A stretch of DNA of 13,575 nucleotides from Lobulomyces angularis (taxonomy: Eukaryota > Chytridiomycota > Chytridiomycetes > Lobulomycetales > Lobulomycetaceae): positions 18,219 through 31,793 of the forward strand of contig JADHYX010000250.1 in NCBI GenBank assembly GCA_027604685.1, in the 5' to 3' direction. The first letter of the stretch is position 1. Each line of letters opens with the position of its first letter. Positions 1 through 12,832 of the stretch are shown here, piece after piece. Below the pieces are notes generated by a model. It saw only the letters and a list, made by a program, of their open reading frames with translations. It did not search any database and was not told the DNA's origin. The position numbers and the translations under genes were made by a program.

Positions 1-275
1 TTTAAAAAAATAACAAAAAAAAAAAAAAGAAAAAAAAAGTTTCAAAAAAAATTAAAATGAAAATAGTTTGATAATCAAATTTTATTATATTTTTATTTTT
101 ATTTTTTTTACAAAAAAAAAAAAAAAATTAGTATTTTTAATGTTACAATAATAATACTTTATTATCTACAATAAACTAAAAAAAAAAATTTATAAGAAAA
201 AAAAAAAAAAGATTATTATATCAATTAGAAAAAAGTTTGAAATTAAGTTTAGTAATTTTTTAAATTATATTTTTT
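1..275. other. AT-only low-complexity 3' flank
   Basis: This stretch lies downstream of the minus-strand gene that stops at 276. It is almost entirely A and T with several A or T runs of 9 to 16 bases. I see no coding frame, no tRNA-like boxes and no repeat unit longer than homopolymers. A minus-strand AATAAA-type hexamer near 157-162 could serve polyadenylation, but in DNA this AT-rich such a match carries little weight. Confidence 0.6.
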
Positions 276-1371
276 TCAAAATAAATTTTTATCTTTAAAA
301 GGATCAAGTGGAGGTGGGGCATAGTTAACCTTTTTTATACCTCTCAATGAACCTCTATCACTTGTTATTTTTTCTTCAATTTCATCTTCATCTAGCTCAC
401 TTAAATCTGAGTTAGAGTCAGAAAAAAAATCATTCTGTTTTTTTTTTTCATCGCTATCCTCCTTAACTTTCGTTTTTTGTCTTATATTTACTGTCACTTT
501 CCCATTTGAATTTTTAGTTTTTCCTACTATAATTAATTTAAATTTAAAAAATTGTTTTCAATTTAAAATTTTTTTTTTTAATTTTTTTCCTACCAGAATC
601 AGATTCATCAGACAATGAATCAATATCCACCAATTTTCTTTTCTTATTTGAAACAGAAGGAGACAGCTTTTCATCTTTTAGTATATGTCGGTTACTTTTA
701 ACTGAAGACCGTTTTTTTCTGGAGTTATTTTTGATAGTAGGTTCACTAGAATTTTCTCTCGCCGAATCTTTCTCATCGATCTTCAAAGAAAAAAAAAAAT
801 TATAAACAAACAAGAATTCATTAAAATAAAAAAAAAATTTTTTTTTTTACATTTTCTTTTTTTTTGCTAATGCTTTGAATTTTTGTTTGAATACTTGGAT
901 CTTTTTCAATATTTTTAAAATCCACTCCTTTCGAATAATGATACTGAGATAATACACTCAAGTATGCTTTTAGTGTTTGAGGTTTAGTTTTTCTTTCAAT
1001 GTGATAATCGACATAAGAGTTTAATTGTGTTAAATTTATTGGAAAATAGTTGTCATTTGTAGCCCAGTTTTTAGATATTGCTAAAGTTTTATAAGAATTG
1101 AATTGAGACTGTCTTGCTTGATTACTTTTTACTTGGCTTGGAGTCTTTTTTTGTTTGAAATAAAAAAAAAAAAAAAAAGAGAAAGGTTTTAATTTTAAGA
1201 TTTAAATCTTTTTTGTTTTTTTTTTTTTTTTTATTTTAGAAATTAGATTAATTAAAAAATTTAATAACTTACAAGATGATTTTCTTCATCAGAACTTGAA
1301 CTAGTGTCAATTTTATTGCTCTGAATTTCACCTTTTGCTAATTTCAATATTTCTTCATCCAAAAATTCCAT
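276..1371 (-). CDS. Nuclear-type protein with orphan tyrosine-recombinase-like core-binding domain
   Basis: Four exons on the minus strand (1371-1273, 1144-851, 780-594, 526-276) join in frame to 276 aa. Introns start GTAAGT, GTAAAA and GTAGGA. Exon 1 begins MEFLDEEILKLA and ends in an acidic serine patch. Exon 2 (residues 34-131) has the layout of the helical N-terminal core-binding (SAM-like) domain of tyrosine recombinases: Trp60, then YFPINLTQLNSYVDYHI (66-82), then PQTLKAYLSVLSQYH (88-102) and a Lys-Gly turn. That reading rests on pattern, not on a search. The rest is disordered, with basic clusters (RKKR 152-155, NKKRKL 176-181, NLS-like), acidic serine stretches, and a tail ending APPPLDPF. 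No catalytic R...HxxR...Y half is present. A domesticated Crypton-type recombinase or another DNA-binding protein is possible. Exon structure is well supported; function is unknown. Confidence 0.7.
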
Positions 1372-1400
1372 AATGGTTGTAGAGGATTAATGAATGAAAA

Positions 1401-1749
1401 ATGCAAAGAAAATGTATTTTGTTAAGAAAAAAAATTAAAATTATTAATGCGCCAGTAATTGAGATATCTAGTAAAAAAACAAGTAAGAAGTTGCTGAATT
1501 CGGAAGAAGAATATCTTTGTGTAACTAAAAAGATAAGTTAAAAAAAAAAAAAAAAAAAATTGCAAAAAAGATACTATTTTTAATTAAAACTTATTTAGCA
1601 AAGTTTTTTAAATTTTTAATAAATATCAAAAAGGTTTTGAATTAAATACATCAAAAAAAGGAAAGAAAATGAATTATCTTAAAATAATTTGGTCACGTAA
1701 TCTACCAAAACAACTTGAATTGAAGTTATCAACTACTGCTTTGTTTTGA
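1401..1749 (+). CDS. Candidate small two-exon hypothetical gene
   Basis: An ORF opens at ATG 1401, only 29 bp from the divergent start at 1371, and runs 46 codons to a stop at 1539-1541 (for example NAPVIEISSKKTSKK, LLNSEEEYLCV). A second coding-like stretch, open to TGA 1747-1749, contains MNYLKIIWSRNLPKQ. A phase-1 intron could join them to make roughly 80 residues. The donor could be GTTAAA at 1537 or GTGTAA near 1521; the acceptor would be the AAAAAG at 1628-1633. Codon use here is less monotonous than in the flanking AT filler, which is why I report it. There is no recognisable domain, neither donor is strong, and the ORF is short, so this could be chance. It would end 69 bp from the convergent F-box gene. 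Confidence 0.25.
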
Positions 1750-1818
1750 ATGTACACTATAATTTTACAAACTATTTGTTCCTTTAATATATACGAATTT
1801 ACAAACTGCAAATTTAAT

Positions 1819-2811
1819 CTAATACAACTCTAACGGCTCCCAATCTCTTTCTAAAATTATTTGCTCAACTTTTGTGAAGGAATTTTTTCTACTTAATTCC
1901 AAACAAATCTCAAATGCAAATCTGAAGATTTTTGAATCCAAATATGACGAATGTAGGCTATTAAATACTTTTCCAAAGTTTTCGTAATCGTTTCTCCACG
2001 CTAAGCAATACAATAAAACGCAACCAAATGGTATATATTTTTGATTATTAAAGGAAAAAAAATTCAGAAAATTTTCGTTTTGTTCTTGATTATCGAGGTT
2101 GTGAAAACTTCTGTGTTTAATTAAATGTAAAGTAGAGTTAAAATTATTCAAGAAAGACTCTAAATCTGATGTTGGTTTTGGATCAAATATTTCAACTTTT
2201 TTTACCTCTTTTTTAAAAATTCCGTTTGTTTTGATGTTAAATTCAAATATATTTAATGATGTTAAATTTAATTTTTGTTCAATTTTTTCATCCTCAAAAA
2301 ACTCAAAAATATTTTGTTGCATTGAAGGAAACATCAAACTTTTCAAAAAGAAGGTAAAGTTGCTGCTAAAATCCAATTTTTTAGTTTTTAAAAATTCATT
2401 AAAGATTGAGGTATTTTCGTCTACAGCAATTGATTTACTATCTATTCGTTGTAAATTATTAATTTTTCTTTTATCCAATCTACACCACACCAAAAAACTG
2501 TAGTTTAACCAGTGCTTATTAAATTTAAACCTGCTGAGAATATTTTTTGTTACTTTTTCATCCTTTGAAATTTTGATGCTAAAAAAAAAAACAAAAAAAT
2601 TAAAGTTATTTATTGCTATTTAAACGAACCTAAACAAAAGAGCTTTTTCCTTAGAACCGTACTTTTTTAAAGTCCAGTTTGCTCTAACAGAAACGTTACA
2701 TTTCCAAATTGCAAAAAAGTATTTACATGTTAAAACAATTCCAGTAGGAGAACTTTCTATTATTTTCATTAAAATGTTAATGGGTAATTCTGCCAAATTT
2801 AAAATTTTCAT
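1819..2811 (-). CDS. F-box-like protein with helical C-terminal region
   Basis: Two exons (2811-2630 and 2578-1819) give 313 aa. The 51-bp intron splits a Ser codon (AG|C) and uses the unusual donor GTTCGT with a TTTTTAG acceptor. The N-terminus (residues 4-36) fits a divergent F-box: LNLAELPINILMKII, then LTCKYFFAIW. An NWTLKKYG segment follows, like the post-F-box lead-in of fungal F-box/ankyrin proteins. F-box proteins bind Skp1 and recruit substrates to SCF ubiquitin ligases. Residues beyond about 110 are Asn/Phe/Lys-rich, then become helical (IPFGCVLLYCLAWRND, FRFAFEICLELSRK), perhaps degenerate ankyrin or other helical repeats, ending LERDWEPLELY. No canonical ankyrin consensus is visible. 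The gene model is firm; the F-box call is moderate and rests on pattern only. Confidence 0.6.
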
Positions 2812-3548
2812 TTTTTTTTTAAAAAAAGATTTTTTTGGTTTTAATAAAAAAAATAAAAAAATTTCATCACTATTTTTTTTTTAATTTTTAACTATATTTT
2901 TTTTGATTGGGAAAACTTAGGAGGCTTTATTAAAAAAAAAATGCAGCTACTTATTTGTATTTTTTAATAGAAGTTGATGCTGTAAGTTCCAAAAAGAACC
3001 ATCTGAAGAGAGATTTTTTTTTTTTAGGTTTGGTTTAAAAAGTTTTTTAAAGTTTTTTTTTTTTGAAAGAAATTAACTTGAAAAAAACTAATTCGATTTA
3101 GAGGCTTATAAAACGGTTATTTATTTTTATTTTTTTCTACTTTGATGATAATGTTTTATTAAAAAAAGCAACTTGAGATCTTTATATTTTCTACATTTTA
3201 AATAAAAAAAATAGAAAAAAGAAAAAGGGAATTGTAGAGTTTATAGTGAATTTATAGGTAAAAAACTATTTAGTTTTTTATGATGCTTTTTTTTTTAATT
3301 TTTTTTTTTTACAAGTTAAACAAGTATATTTTATGCATTTCATTTTTTTTTTTTTTTTTTTTTAAAATTAGTTTCTTTTAATAAAGCTTCTTTTTCATTT
3401 TTTAAAAGATTCTTTGTTGAATTAAACCCTCAAATGCAACCAAATGGAAGTTTGAATTTTCTGTGAAAAAGTATAGGAAAATTCACTAATTTTTTTCTAA
3501 TTTTGGTCTAAAGTGATTTATTTCGGAGTTTTAAAAATTTAACATCAA
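2812..3548. promoter_or_regulatory. Divergent intergenic region between F-box and CCDC191-like genes
   Basis: These 737 bp separate two divergently transcribed starts and should hold both promoters. The DNA is AT-rich with repeated A and T tracts, the longest a run of about 20 T near 3343-3363. A TATAAAA occurs at 3107-3113, but it is 436 bp from the right-hand ATG and such matches are expected by chance here. GTAAGT at 2981 followed by TTTTTTAG near 3027 could bound a 5'-UTR intron, but nothing confirms it. I see no ORF with coding character and no RNA gene. Confidence 0.4.
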
Positions 3549-6500
3549 ATGTTGTCTCGCTGGGAATACTCCAAGTCAAACTACGATGCTGCACCAGACT
3601 GTGAAGAAGACATTTACTCAGCTGAAGTTGCTGGCACACATAATAGTTGGACAGCTTCTACAACTTTCAATAATTTAAACGCAACTAGTAATCAGCACAG
3701 TTCAACTTACAACTTTGATTTTTATAATTTAATAAACGAAAACAACGATGAAGGATTGATTCAAGGTACAAAGTTTTTTTTTTCTAACTTTTAATTTAAA
3801 TTTTATTTTATTTTTGTAAAAAAAAAAAAAAAAAAAAAATGGTCAGAGGATCCAATTATACCCATTGAACTGGATCAATACAGAATAAATGAAAATTCAT
3901 TAGATTTAAATATTATTGAAGAGATAAAAAAAAAAAAAAAAAAAAAAGTTAATTCTTCATTTCACATCAATAATTTTACGAAGGATTTAAATAGTGAAGT
4001 CAAGAGTAAAAGAGTAATTATTTCTTGAGTATTTCAATTTTATTTTTTTTTTATCAAATATTTTAGGGATCACATATTAATCCAAGAGTAATTATGGAAG
4101 CAAGACAACAACTTGCGAGAGAAAAAAAAGAAAGAGAAAATATTGAAAGAATAGCAAAGCTAGAACAACTTCTTAATGAGAGAAAAACTTTAAAAAAAGT
4201 AACTAAAGAGCAAACGTATAAATTTTTATTTGAAAAAAAACAAAAACAAAAAAAAAAAAAATAAATTTAGTCTATATGTTTTTAACACATTTATTTTATT
4301 TTTTTTAAATTTTTTAAAGTGATGAAGCATTACTTAAAGACTTGGAAAAAACTGAAGAGGCTTTAAAAAAAGCATCAGATCTATTTACTCAAAAGTCACC
4401 AATTTCTTTATATAACATAAAATCATCAAAAAAAAACTTGTGTAAGAAAAATTTAAGTTTGAAAACTGTTGATAATACTACAGAAGCAAAACGTAATTTG
4501 TGTACTGTTATTAAAAATTCAGTTTTACATTCCACAATAAAGGAAGAAGGAAATTCAAAAGAAATATCAGCTAAAGTATTAAATCAAGTAGAACAAATGT
4601 TTTATACAAAACAGTGTATTGCCAAAAGGGTATTTGTTATTTTTTTTAAAAAAAACCTATTTAACAAAATTTCTTATCCTTAATTTGTAGAAACCTTTTT
4701 CTGCTTGGCGTGATTATACTAGAGCTATTAATTCTAAAAGTAAACAAATAGAGGTAACAATAAAAAATAAAAAAAATAAAAAAAATAAAAAAATTTAAGG
4801 TCGTAAAAAACTGGAAATTGTTAAATGCGAATTGGAATAAATGGAAGTCCAAAATAAAAAAGTTAAATTTGATGAGGTTAGAGTTGGAAAAAAAAGAAGC
4901 ACTACGGACTGATAGAGAAAACCTTATCAAAGCTATGCGATTTTATAGAGTCAATACAATATCTAAAGCATTTGTTCAATGGATTGCATGGAATAAATTT
5001 CAAAGTACTTTTTTTTTTTTTTCTTTCCTTTTATGTTTGTCAAAAAATATCTTATTTAAGTTTTGAAAATACTAATTTTAAAACTTTAAATTTTTTTTTT
5101 TTTTTAGAACAAGAAAGGTTACTAATTTTACAGCATCGTGACAGAACTACAAAAATTGCCGATTATTTAAAAAAATTGGAATCTAAGCATCATCAGGAAA
5201 GTTTTGAAAGCGTAAAAATTACCAGCCCCGCTTCTGCTGATAAATTAAACGTTGACAAAATTAGTAAACCTACCAGGACTTCTGATGCTAAATCATTATT
5301 TGTACAAGAAAGTGTATCGAATTTTGATAAAAATAAAAGTCCAGATATTGTTGAAAAACTTGACGAGATATTTTTTTTAAAAAATGAAAAAGATATTGTT
5401 AAAACTAAAATAAAATTTCAAGATGTTTTGAGCAACAAAAATCACACTGAAGAAAAAAATAATGAAGTTACACTAGCAAAAGTAGCAACTAAAAAAAAAC
5501 CTACCAAAAGTTTACGGTCAAAAAAAGATATTGAATTAATTAACAGTAATAAAAAAAACTAAAAAAAAATATATATATCTATATTTATTTTAGAATAATT
5601 TTATTATTTTAACTCAATTTTCTATTTAGGAATGGAAACTAGAGAAAAGGATAGAATTGAAAGACAAGCAAAGATAGAAGAAATAAAAAAAATTAAAGCG
5701 GAAGAAGCAGAAGTAATTCTTTTTTCTATGAAAAAAAAAATAAAAAGTATTAATTATGTTATTAAACAATGTATAGCGAATTCGTCAAGAAAAATTTGAA
5801 ATGACACAGAAACAACAAGAATTAGAAAAAAAAATTATTTTTGAACAAAAGTTAGAACTGAAAAGATTAGCACGACAGGTAAAAAAAAAAAAAAAAAAAC
5901 AGAAAAAACCAACTTTTATATTTAAACAAAAATAAAATTTCTTTATTACATTTTTATTTTTTTTTTTTTGTAGGCTGCAGAAGAAGAAGAAAAAAAAAAA
6001 AGAATTCAAAGAGAAAAGCTAAATTTAGCAAAACAACATTATGCAAGCCAGCTTGAACGCTACTGTATTTTTGTTCCTTTAAAAAAACTATTAACATTGA
6101 CAAAAACATTGAATTTACAAAGTGTTAAGTTCAACAATGACAAGTTAAAATCGAGTCATTTAAAATTTTGGTTAAACAAGTTAAATTTAAAAAGAATCAA
6201 AAAAGAGTTAGAAGCTGATAAAATATTTTCATCAACCTCCACACATAAAAAATGTACCCCGTTCAATTTTTTAATCCCTTCTTAAAAAAAAAAAAAAAAA
6301 ATTTTTTTTTTTTTTTTTTTAACTAAAATTACTTAGAAAAAAAAATATGTTGATTATCAATTGAAAAAAGCCAAAGAATTAAAAAGAAAAGCTACTTTGA
6401 ACAGCGCTTTAAAAGTTTGGAGACCAAAAGCTATACTATTCTCCGACATGAGATTAAAACATGAAAACGAAATGTACTTTAAAGTTGAAAAGATTTATAT

Positions 6501-6760
6501 CAAGTATAAAAAAAATAAAAATATAATGCTATTCATATTTATTTTTTAAATTCTTTTTTCTTTTTTTTTTTTTTTTTTTTTACGATAGGTATTTAAGGAT
6601 TAGAATGTTTGAAAAATGGAAATTATTTATAGTAGAAACTAAGGACCTTAGATATAGAGAATTTAGAAAAAAACAAATGAGAGACAGAGTAAAAGAACTG
6701 TTGATGAAATCGAGGTTTGAGCAAGTTTTGGAAAATGAAAGAATTGATAATCAAATTTGA
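3549..6760 (+). CDS. CCDC191/Sfi1-like coiled-coil protein, probable centrin-binding or basal-body component
   Basis: Twelve exons (3549-3765, 3847-4013, 4067-4215, 4320-4629, 4691-4753, 4800-5004, 5108-5545, 5630-5712, 5777-5878, 5974-6253, 6371-6503, 6589-6760) give 772 aa, with all phases matching. ATG 3549 is the first Met after an in-frame TAA. Two features suggest the CCDC191/Sfi1 group: long charged coiled coils (about 135-180 and 515-605, rich in E, K, R and Q), and spaced Trp helices at W287 (FSAWRDY), W307/W314/W317, W363/W366 (AFVQWIAW), W644 (LKFWLNKL), W688 (ALKVW) and W726 (MFEKWKLF). Sfi1-type helices bind centrin at centrosomes and basal bodies. Residues 600-620, around HYASQLERY, also resemble the CCDC191 C-terminal region. 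The join of exons 10 and 11 is the least certain: it uses donor GTACCC at 6254 and the second AG. Exon 2 contains seven lysines encoded by a 22-A run. The family call is from pattern recognition and is moderate. Confidence 0.65.
3926..3947 (+). repeat. 22-A homopolymer inside a coding exon
   Basis: An uninterrupted run of 22 A lies inside exon 2 of the CCDC191-like gene and encodes the last base of an Ile codon and Lys100-Lys106. The frame is open on both sides with the length as given. Long A runs of this kind are otherwise confined here to introns and spacers. The length may be affected by sequencing or replication slippage. Confidence 0.85.
6335..6370 (+). other. Alternative 3' splice sites, CCDC191-like intron 10
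   Basis: A well-formed ACTTAG acceptor ends at 6336, preceded by a long T tract and AACTAAA. Joining the phase-1 donor (GTACCC at 6254) to it would create TAA at once. The next AG, AAAAAAG ending at 6370, restores the frame into ...KELKRKATLNSALKVW. A phase-0 donor upstream could use the first AG but would delete the W644 helix, which seems less likely. Confidence 0.5.
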
Positions 6761-7065
6761 TTTAAAAAAAAAATACAGAAAAAAAAAAGGAAAATAAAAA
6801 TTTAAAATTATTTTTTCTAACTATTCAATTTTTTTTATTTATTTTATTTAATTTTTTTTTTTTTTTTGTTGAATACATATAATTAAATATATAATATTTA
6901 TATTAATTCCTTGAAAAAATTAAAAAAAATTTTTTGTTTTAAAAATTGTCTAAATTAAATAATATTAATTATATCGTCTAAATAAATATAAAAGTTTGTT
7001 GCATATAATTTTATTAATAGGCTTGAAAAATGAATCCTTTTTTTTTTTTTTTTTTCCAACCAGTT
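6761..7065. other. Convergent 3' spacer, CCDC191-like / Ulp1
   Basis: The two neighbouring genes converge on this 305-bp spacer, so it should hold both transcript ends. It is nearly pure A and T, with T and A tracts and an alternating AT patch near 6880-6905. I see no ORF, RNA gene or stable GC-containing hairpin. Confidence 0.5.
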
Positions 7066-9421
7066 TTAAATTGGTTTACACCCATTTACTATGAGACAAA
7101 AAATGAATTTTCTGAAGTTCGAAACCATCTGTTGATCAATTTTTGTTTTTTCCTCAGGTCCTAATTTATTTTCCAAAAATAATTTGACAATTAAACAACA
7201 AAATACACCTAAAAAAAAAAGAAAAAAAAAAGAAAAAAAATTTTTAACAATTTCTACAATTATTTTTTTATTTGTTAATTTATCTTACCACAGCTGCTTC
7301 CATCTCGTTGTATAAATTGTACTTTTGGTTTTACACAACTCCATCCTTCAAAATCTTTAAATGTTTCTAAATGTTTCTTGAATTTTTCTTCCTTATCAAG
7401 TTTCTTATATTCTTCATAAACATTTCTTTCAATGATTTTATCCTTTATTTCACTAAAAATATACTTTTTTAACAATTTTACAACTTTGCGTCCCTTCATT
7501 CCAAAGCTATCATTAAACATTATTGTTTTTTCTCGTACATTGATCACAACTATTGACCAATGTCTTCCTGGCCAATTAATGGGTATAAAAATTAAATCAG
7601 AACCAAATACTCCTAATCCTGAAGGGTCTCTTTTCGTCCATCTCTGGACACCTTCTAATAAATAACCTATAGTTAGAAAAAAAAAAGATATATTTATTTT
7701 TCAATATTACCGTAATTATAGGTAAATTTTTCAGCACTTTCATGTGTTTTGCTCAAAGTAGTCCAAAAAAATGTTGAAAAAACTTTACACCTCCGTCGTT
7801 GTGGAATATTAACTAAGGAGTTATTTGAAAACTCACAATAGTCATTATTATGCATAAAGTTAAAATATTGTTCAAGCAAAAGTAAAAAACTATTTATTAT
7901 TTCATCATTAAGCCAAGTATTCATTTTCAAAACTTGTTTTAGCTCATTTTTTGTTATAGGGTGATTAAATATAAATTGCTTCACTTCTTCTTTTTTTATT
8001 ACCATTCCATCCTTTTTTACAGAATCAATTAAAAATTTTTCTTGAAAGTTAATTTTCAGAAAATTTTCAAAAAATGATTTATCTTTTTTTAAATTAATTC
8101 CTAAAGTGTTAAAAAATTCAATTTCACTTTGTACAGGTTCACTAGTTCTTAAATTGTCATTCAAATTCTCTCCATTGACATCATCGCCAGGAGCATTAAC
8201 TGTTTTTGACCTTTCGATATCCCTATTGTTTGAATCCGTAATATCTAAATTATTTATTTGCTTACAGAAAACTTCATTTACTTTTTCTTCGCCTTCATTT
8301 TTCTTCAGTTCAATTGACTTGCTTGAGTTATCTTTATTATCCAATATTGAAGAATTTTGATCAAATTTTTCAACATTATTTTCTTTTCTTTGAGTATGAT
8401 TATGATTGGATTTTATTTGCATCATAATGTTTTTAAATACTTTCTTTTTATCATTGAACTTTACAGCAGAGCGGACCTGGTTTTCAAAAAACTTTTTGAA
8501 TTTTTTCTTTTCAATATTCGCCAAGGAAGAATATTTTTGGTGATTCTTCTGAAGTTTAGAAAATTTTATAATTTTTGCACTAACTTTATCATTAGTTTCA
8601 GAAATCTCGGTATTAGTTGCATTTAAATTTTTAATATCAACACAACTATTATTTTGTTCATAACGTATCTTCTTATTTCTAATTTTATCTTCAGATGTCA
8701 CTTTATCAATTTTATCTACAATCTCAAAATTTTCAGATTTATCTACGTTCTCAAGAAATTGTATATCTTTTTCGAGTGCGATGTTTGGTTTTTTTATTTC
8801 CGTTATTGAAGACGTCGGCTCATTATGTAACTTCGATGACAACGACTTTCCATTTTTCAGTTTAAATAAATTATCATACTTCCTAGTTGAAAAGTCTTCT
8901 TTAGGCTGCCCAACATTATTAAAAATTATTGGACTGAATTTCCTCTTTTTTGACCGATTTTCTTTAGCACTGTCAACAGTATCGTTCTTATTAACAGTTT
9001 GAAATCTCAAAGCATGGCTTGTCAAAGAGTCTCCAGAAGAGACTATATCTTTTTTCATGAATGCATGATTGTTTTTGTTGGTATTGTGCCCTGACGAAGA
9101 CAAAGAAACGTTGTAAAACTGTTGCACCTCACTTTGGGACCCTCGCTGCTGGTTTTTAATATGTTTTCTCCCCTGAACCAAATTAAGAATGTTGTTGTTG
9201 AGGTCTGATTTGGATATATTTTGTGAAATATTGTTTCGTAAGGAGCTCAAAGAAACCTCATGTTGAGATTTACGTTTATTATGCAACTGTTTATGCCATT
9301 GAATGTTATCTTTTAAAGTCACCTTTCGCTTTTTTTGATTCCACTTATTTCTCTTCCATTGAATATCATTCCTAAACGAATCTTCATTAAGACAGTCTGT
9401 ATGAAAAGTTTTGATTTTCAT
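7066..9421 (-). CDS. ULP1: Ulp1/SENP-family SUMO protease (C48 cysteine peptidase)
   Basis: Three exons (9421-7711, 7666-7289, 7208-7066) join to 743 aa. The introns are 44 and 80 bp, and both split a Gly codon G|GT. The C-terminal 270 residues are a complete Ulp1-type domain: WLNDEIINSFL near 515, FSTFFW, VQRWTKR (577-583), DLIFIPINWPGRHWS with His606, FNDSFG with Asp623, and QRDGSSCGVF with Gln690 and nucleophile Cys696. The His-Asp-Gln-Cys set is intact. The family matures SUMO precursors and removes SUMO from targets, usually at the nuclear envelope or in the nucleoplasm. Asp to Gln spans 67 residues, longer than I expect for this family, because of a Lys/Glu-rich insert. Residues 1-470 are low complexity (Asn, Lys, Ser), with a near-repeat of the NDIQWKRN / DNIQWHKQ type near the start. 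Ulp1-type is preferred over Ulp2-type because the domain is C-terminal and only modestly interrupted. Several antisense open frames inside exon 1 are shadows. Confidence 0.93.
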
Positions 9422-9563
9422 TTTTTTTTGTTATGTAAGGGTTTTAGGAATTTTGAAAGTATATTTTTTTTAAATCGCTTGTTTTATTCTGCAAATATTG
9501 CTCTATTGGCTGGAAATAATATTAAGAGAATAATAATTTAGTAAAGTTATTATATTGTACTAT
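9422..9563. promoter_or_regulatory. Short divergent promoter region, Ulp1 / ARL1
   Basis: Only 142 bp separate the start codons of the protease (minus) and ARL1 (plus), so both promoters and 5' UTRs must fit here or overlap the genes. The sequence has an interrupted T tract next to the protease start and a patch of mixed composition near 9480-9520. I cannot assign a specific factor site. Confidence 0.55.
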
Positions 9564-10563
<1,000 letters not shown>

Positions 10564-11042
10564 AAAAAAAAAAAAAATAGATTTTGGATTTTAAAAAAAA
10601 TAAAAGTTTTTTAAAAAAAAAAATTAAAGACGAAGGAAAAATATATTGTGGTCCTTTTTTTTCTTTCTTTTTTTTTTTTTTATTTTTTTCTTTAATTTTC
10701 ATTTTATTAATATATATATTTTTTTTTAACATTATCGCCAAAGAAAATGGCATTAAATTGAGAAAAAAAATTAATTGTAAAAGCTTTTTTTTTTTTTTGT
10801 TTTAATATATCAAAAATAAATAATAAATTATTGCAAATTTAAATTTAATACTTTATATTTTATTCTTTTTATTTATTTGCCAAATTTAAATAAGCTTTTA
10901 AAGACTTTAGGCCATAAGGATTGAAAAAACCCAAAATCTCCTTTGAATAAGAAAAAAAAATTAAAACATAAAAAAAAAAATCCCTTTGTTGATTAGGTAA
11001 ATAATAATTACATAAAAATAAAAAACAAAAAACGATAGAACA
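10564..11042. other. Convergent spacer, ARL1 / METAP2
   Basis: This 479-bp spacer lies between two 3' ends. It contains alternating A-rich and T-rich blocks (10561-10630 mostly A; 10656-10730 mostly T), so lysine- or phenylalanine-rich open frames appear on both strands. They have no other coding character, and I treat them as artefacts. No RNA gene or clear terminator hairpin is seen. Confidence 0.6.
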
Positions 11043-12753
<1,711 letters not shown>

Positions 12754-12832
12754 TTTTTAGTAATTCTTCGGTTTTTTTTTTATTTCAATTAAAAAAAAAA
12801 AAAAAAAAATTTATTGAAGTTAAAATAAAATT

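Noticed and set aside
3107..3113. TATAAAA box upstream of the CCDC191-like gene
   Set aside because: It is 436 bp from the start codon, and such strings arise often by chance in DNA this AT-rich.
4661..6009. Minus-strand Phe-rich ORFs at 4661-4930 and 5785-6009
   Set aside because: They are antisense to Lys-rich exons and A-tract introns of the CCDC191-like gene.
8106..9002. Three plus-strand ORFs of 73-89 codons
   Set aside because: They lie antisense inside the large first exon of the SUMO protease and are Phe/Leu/Ser-rich mirror frames of its Lys/Asn codons.
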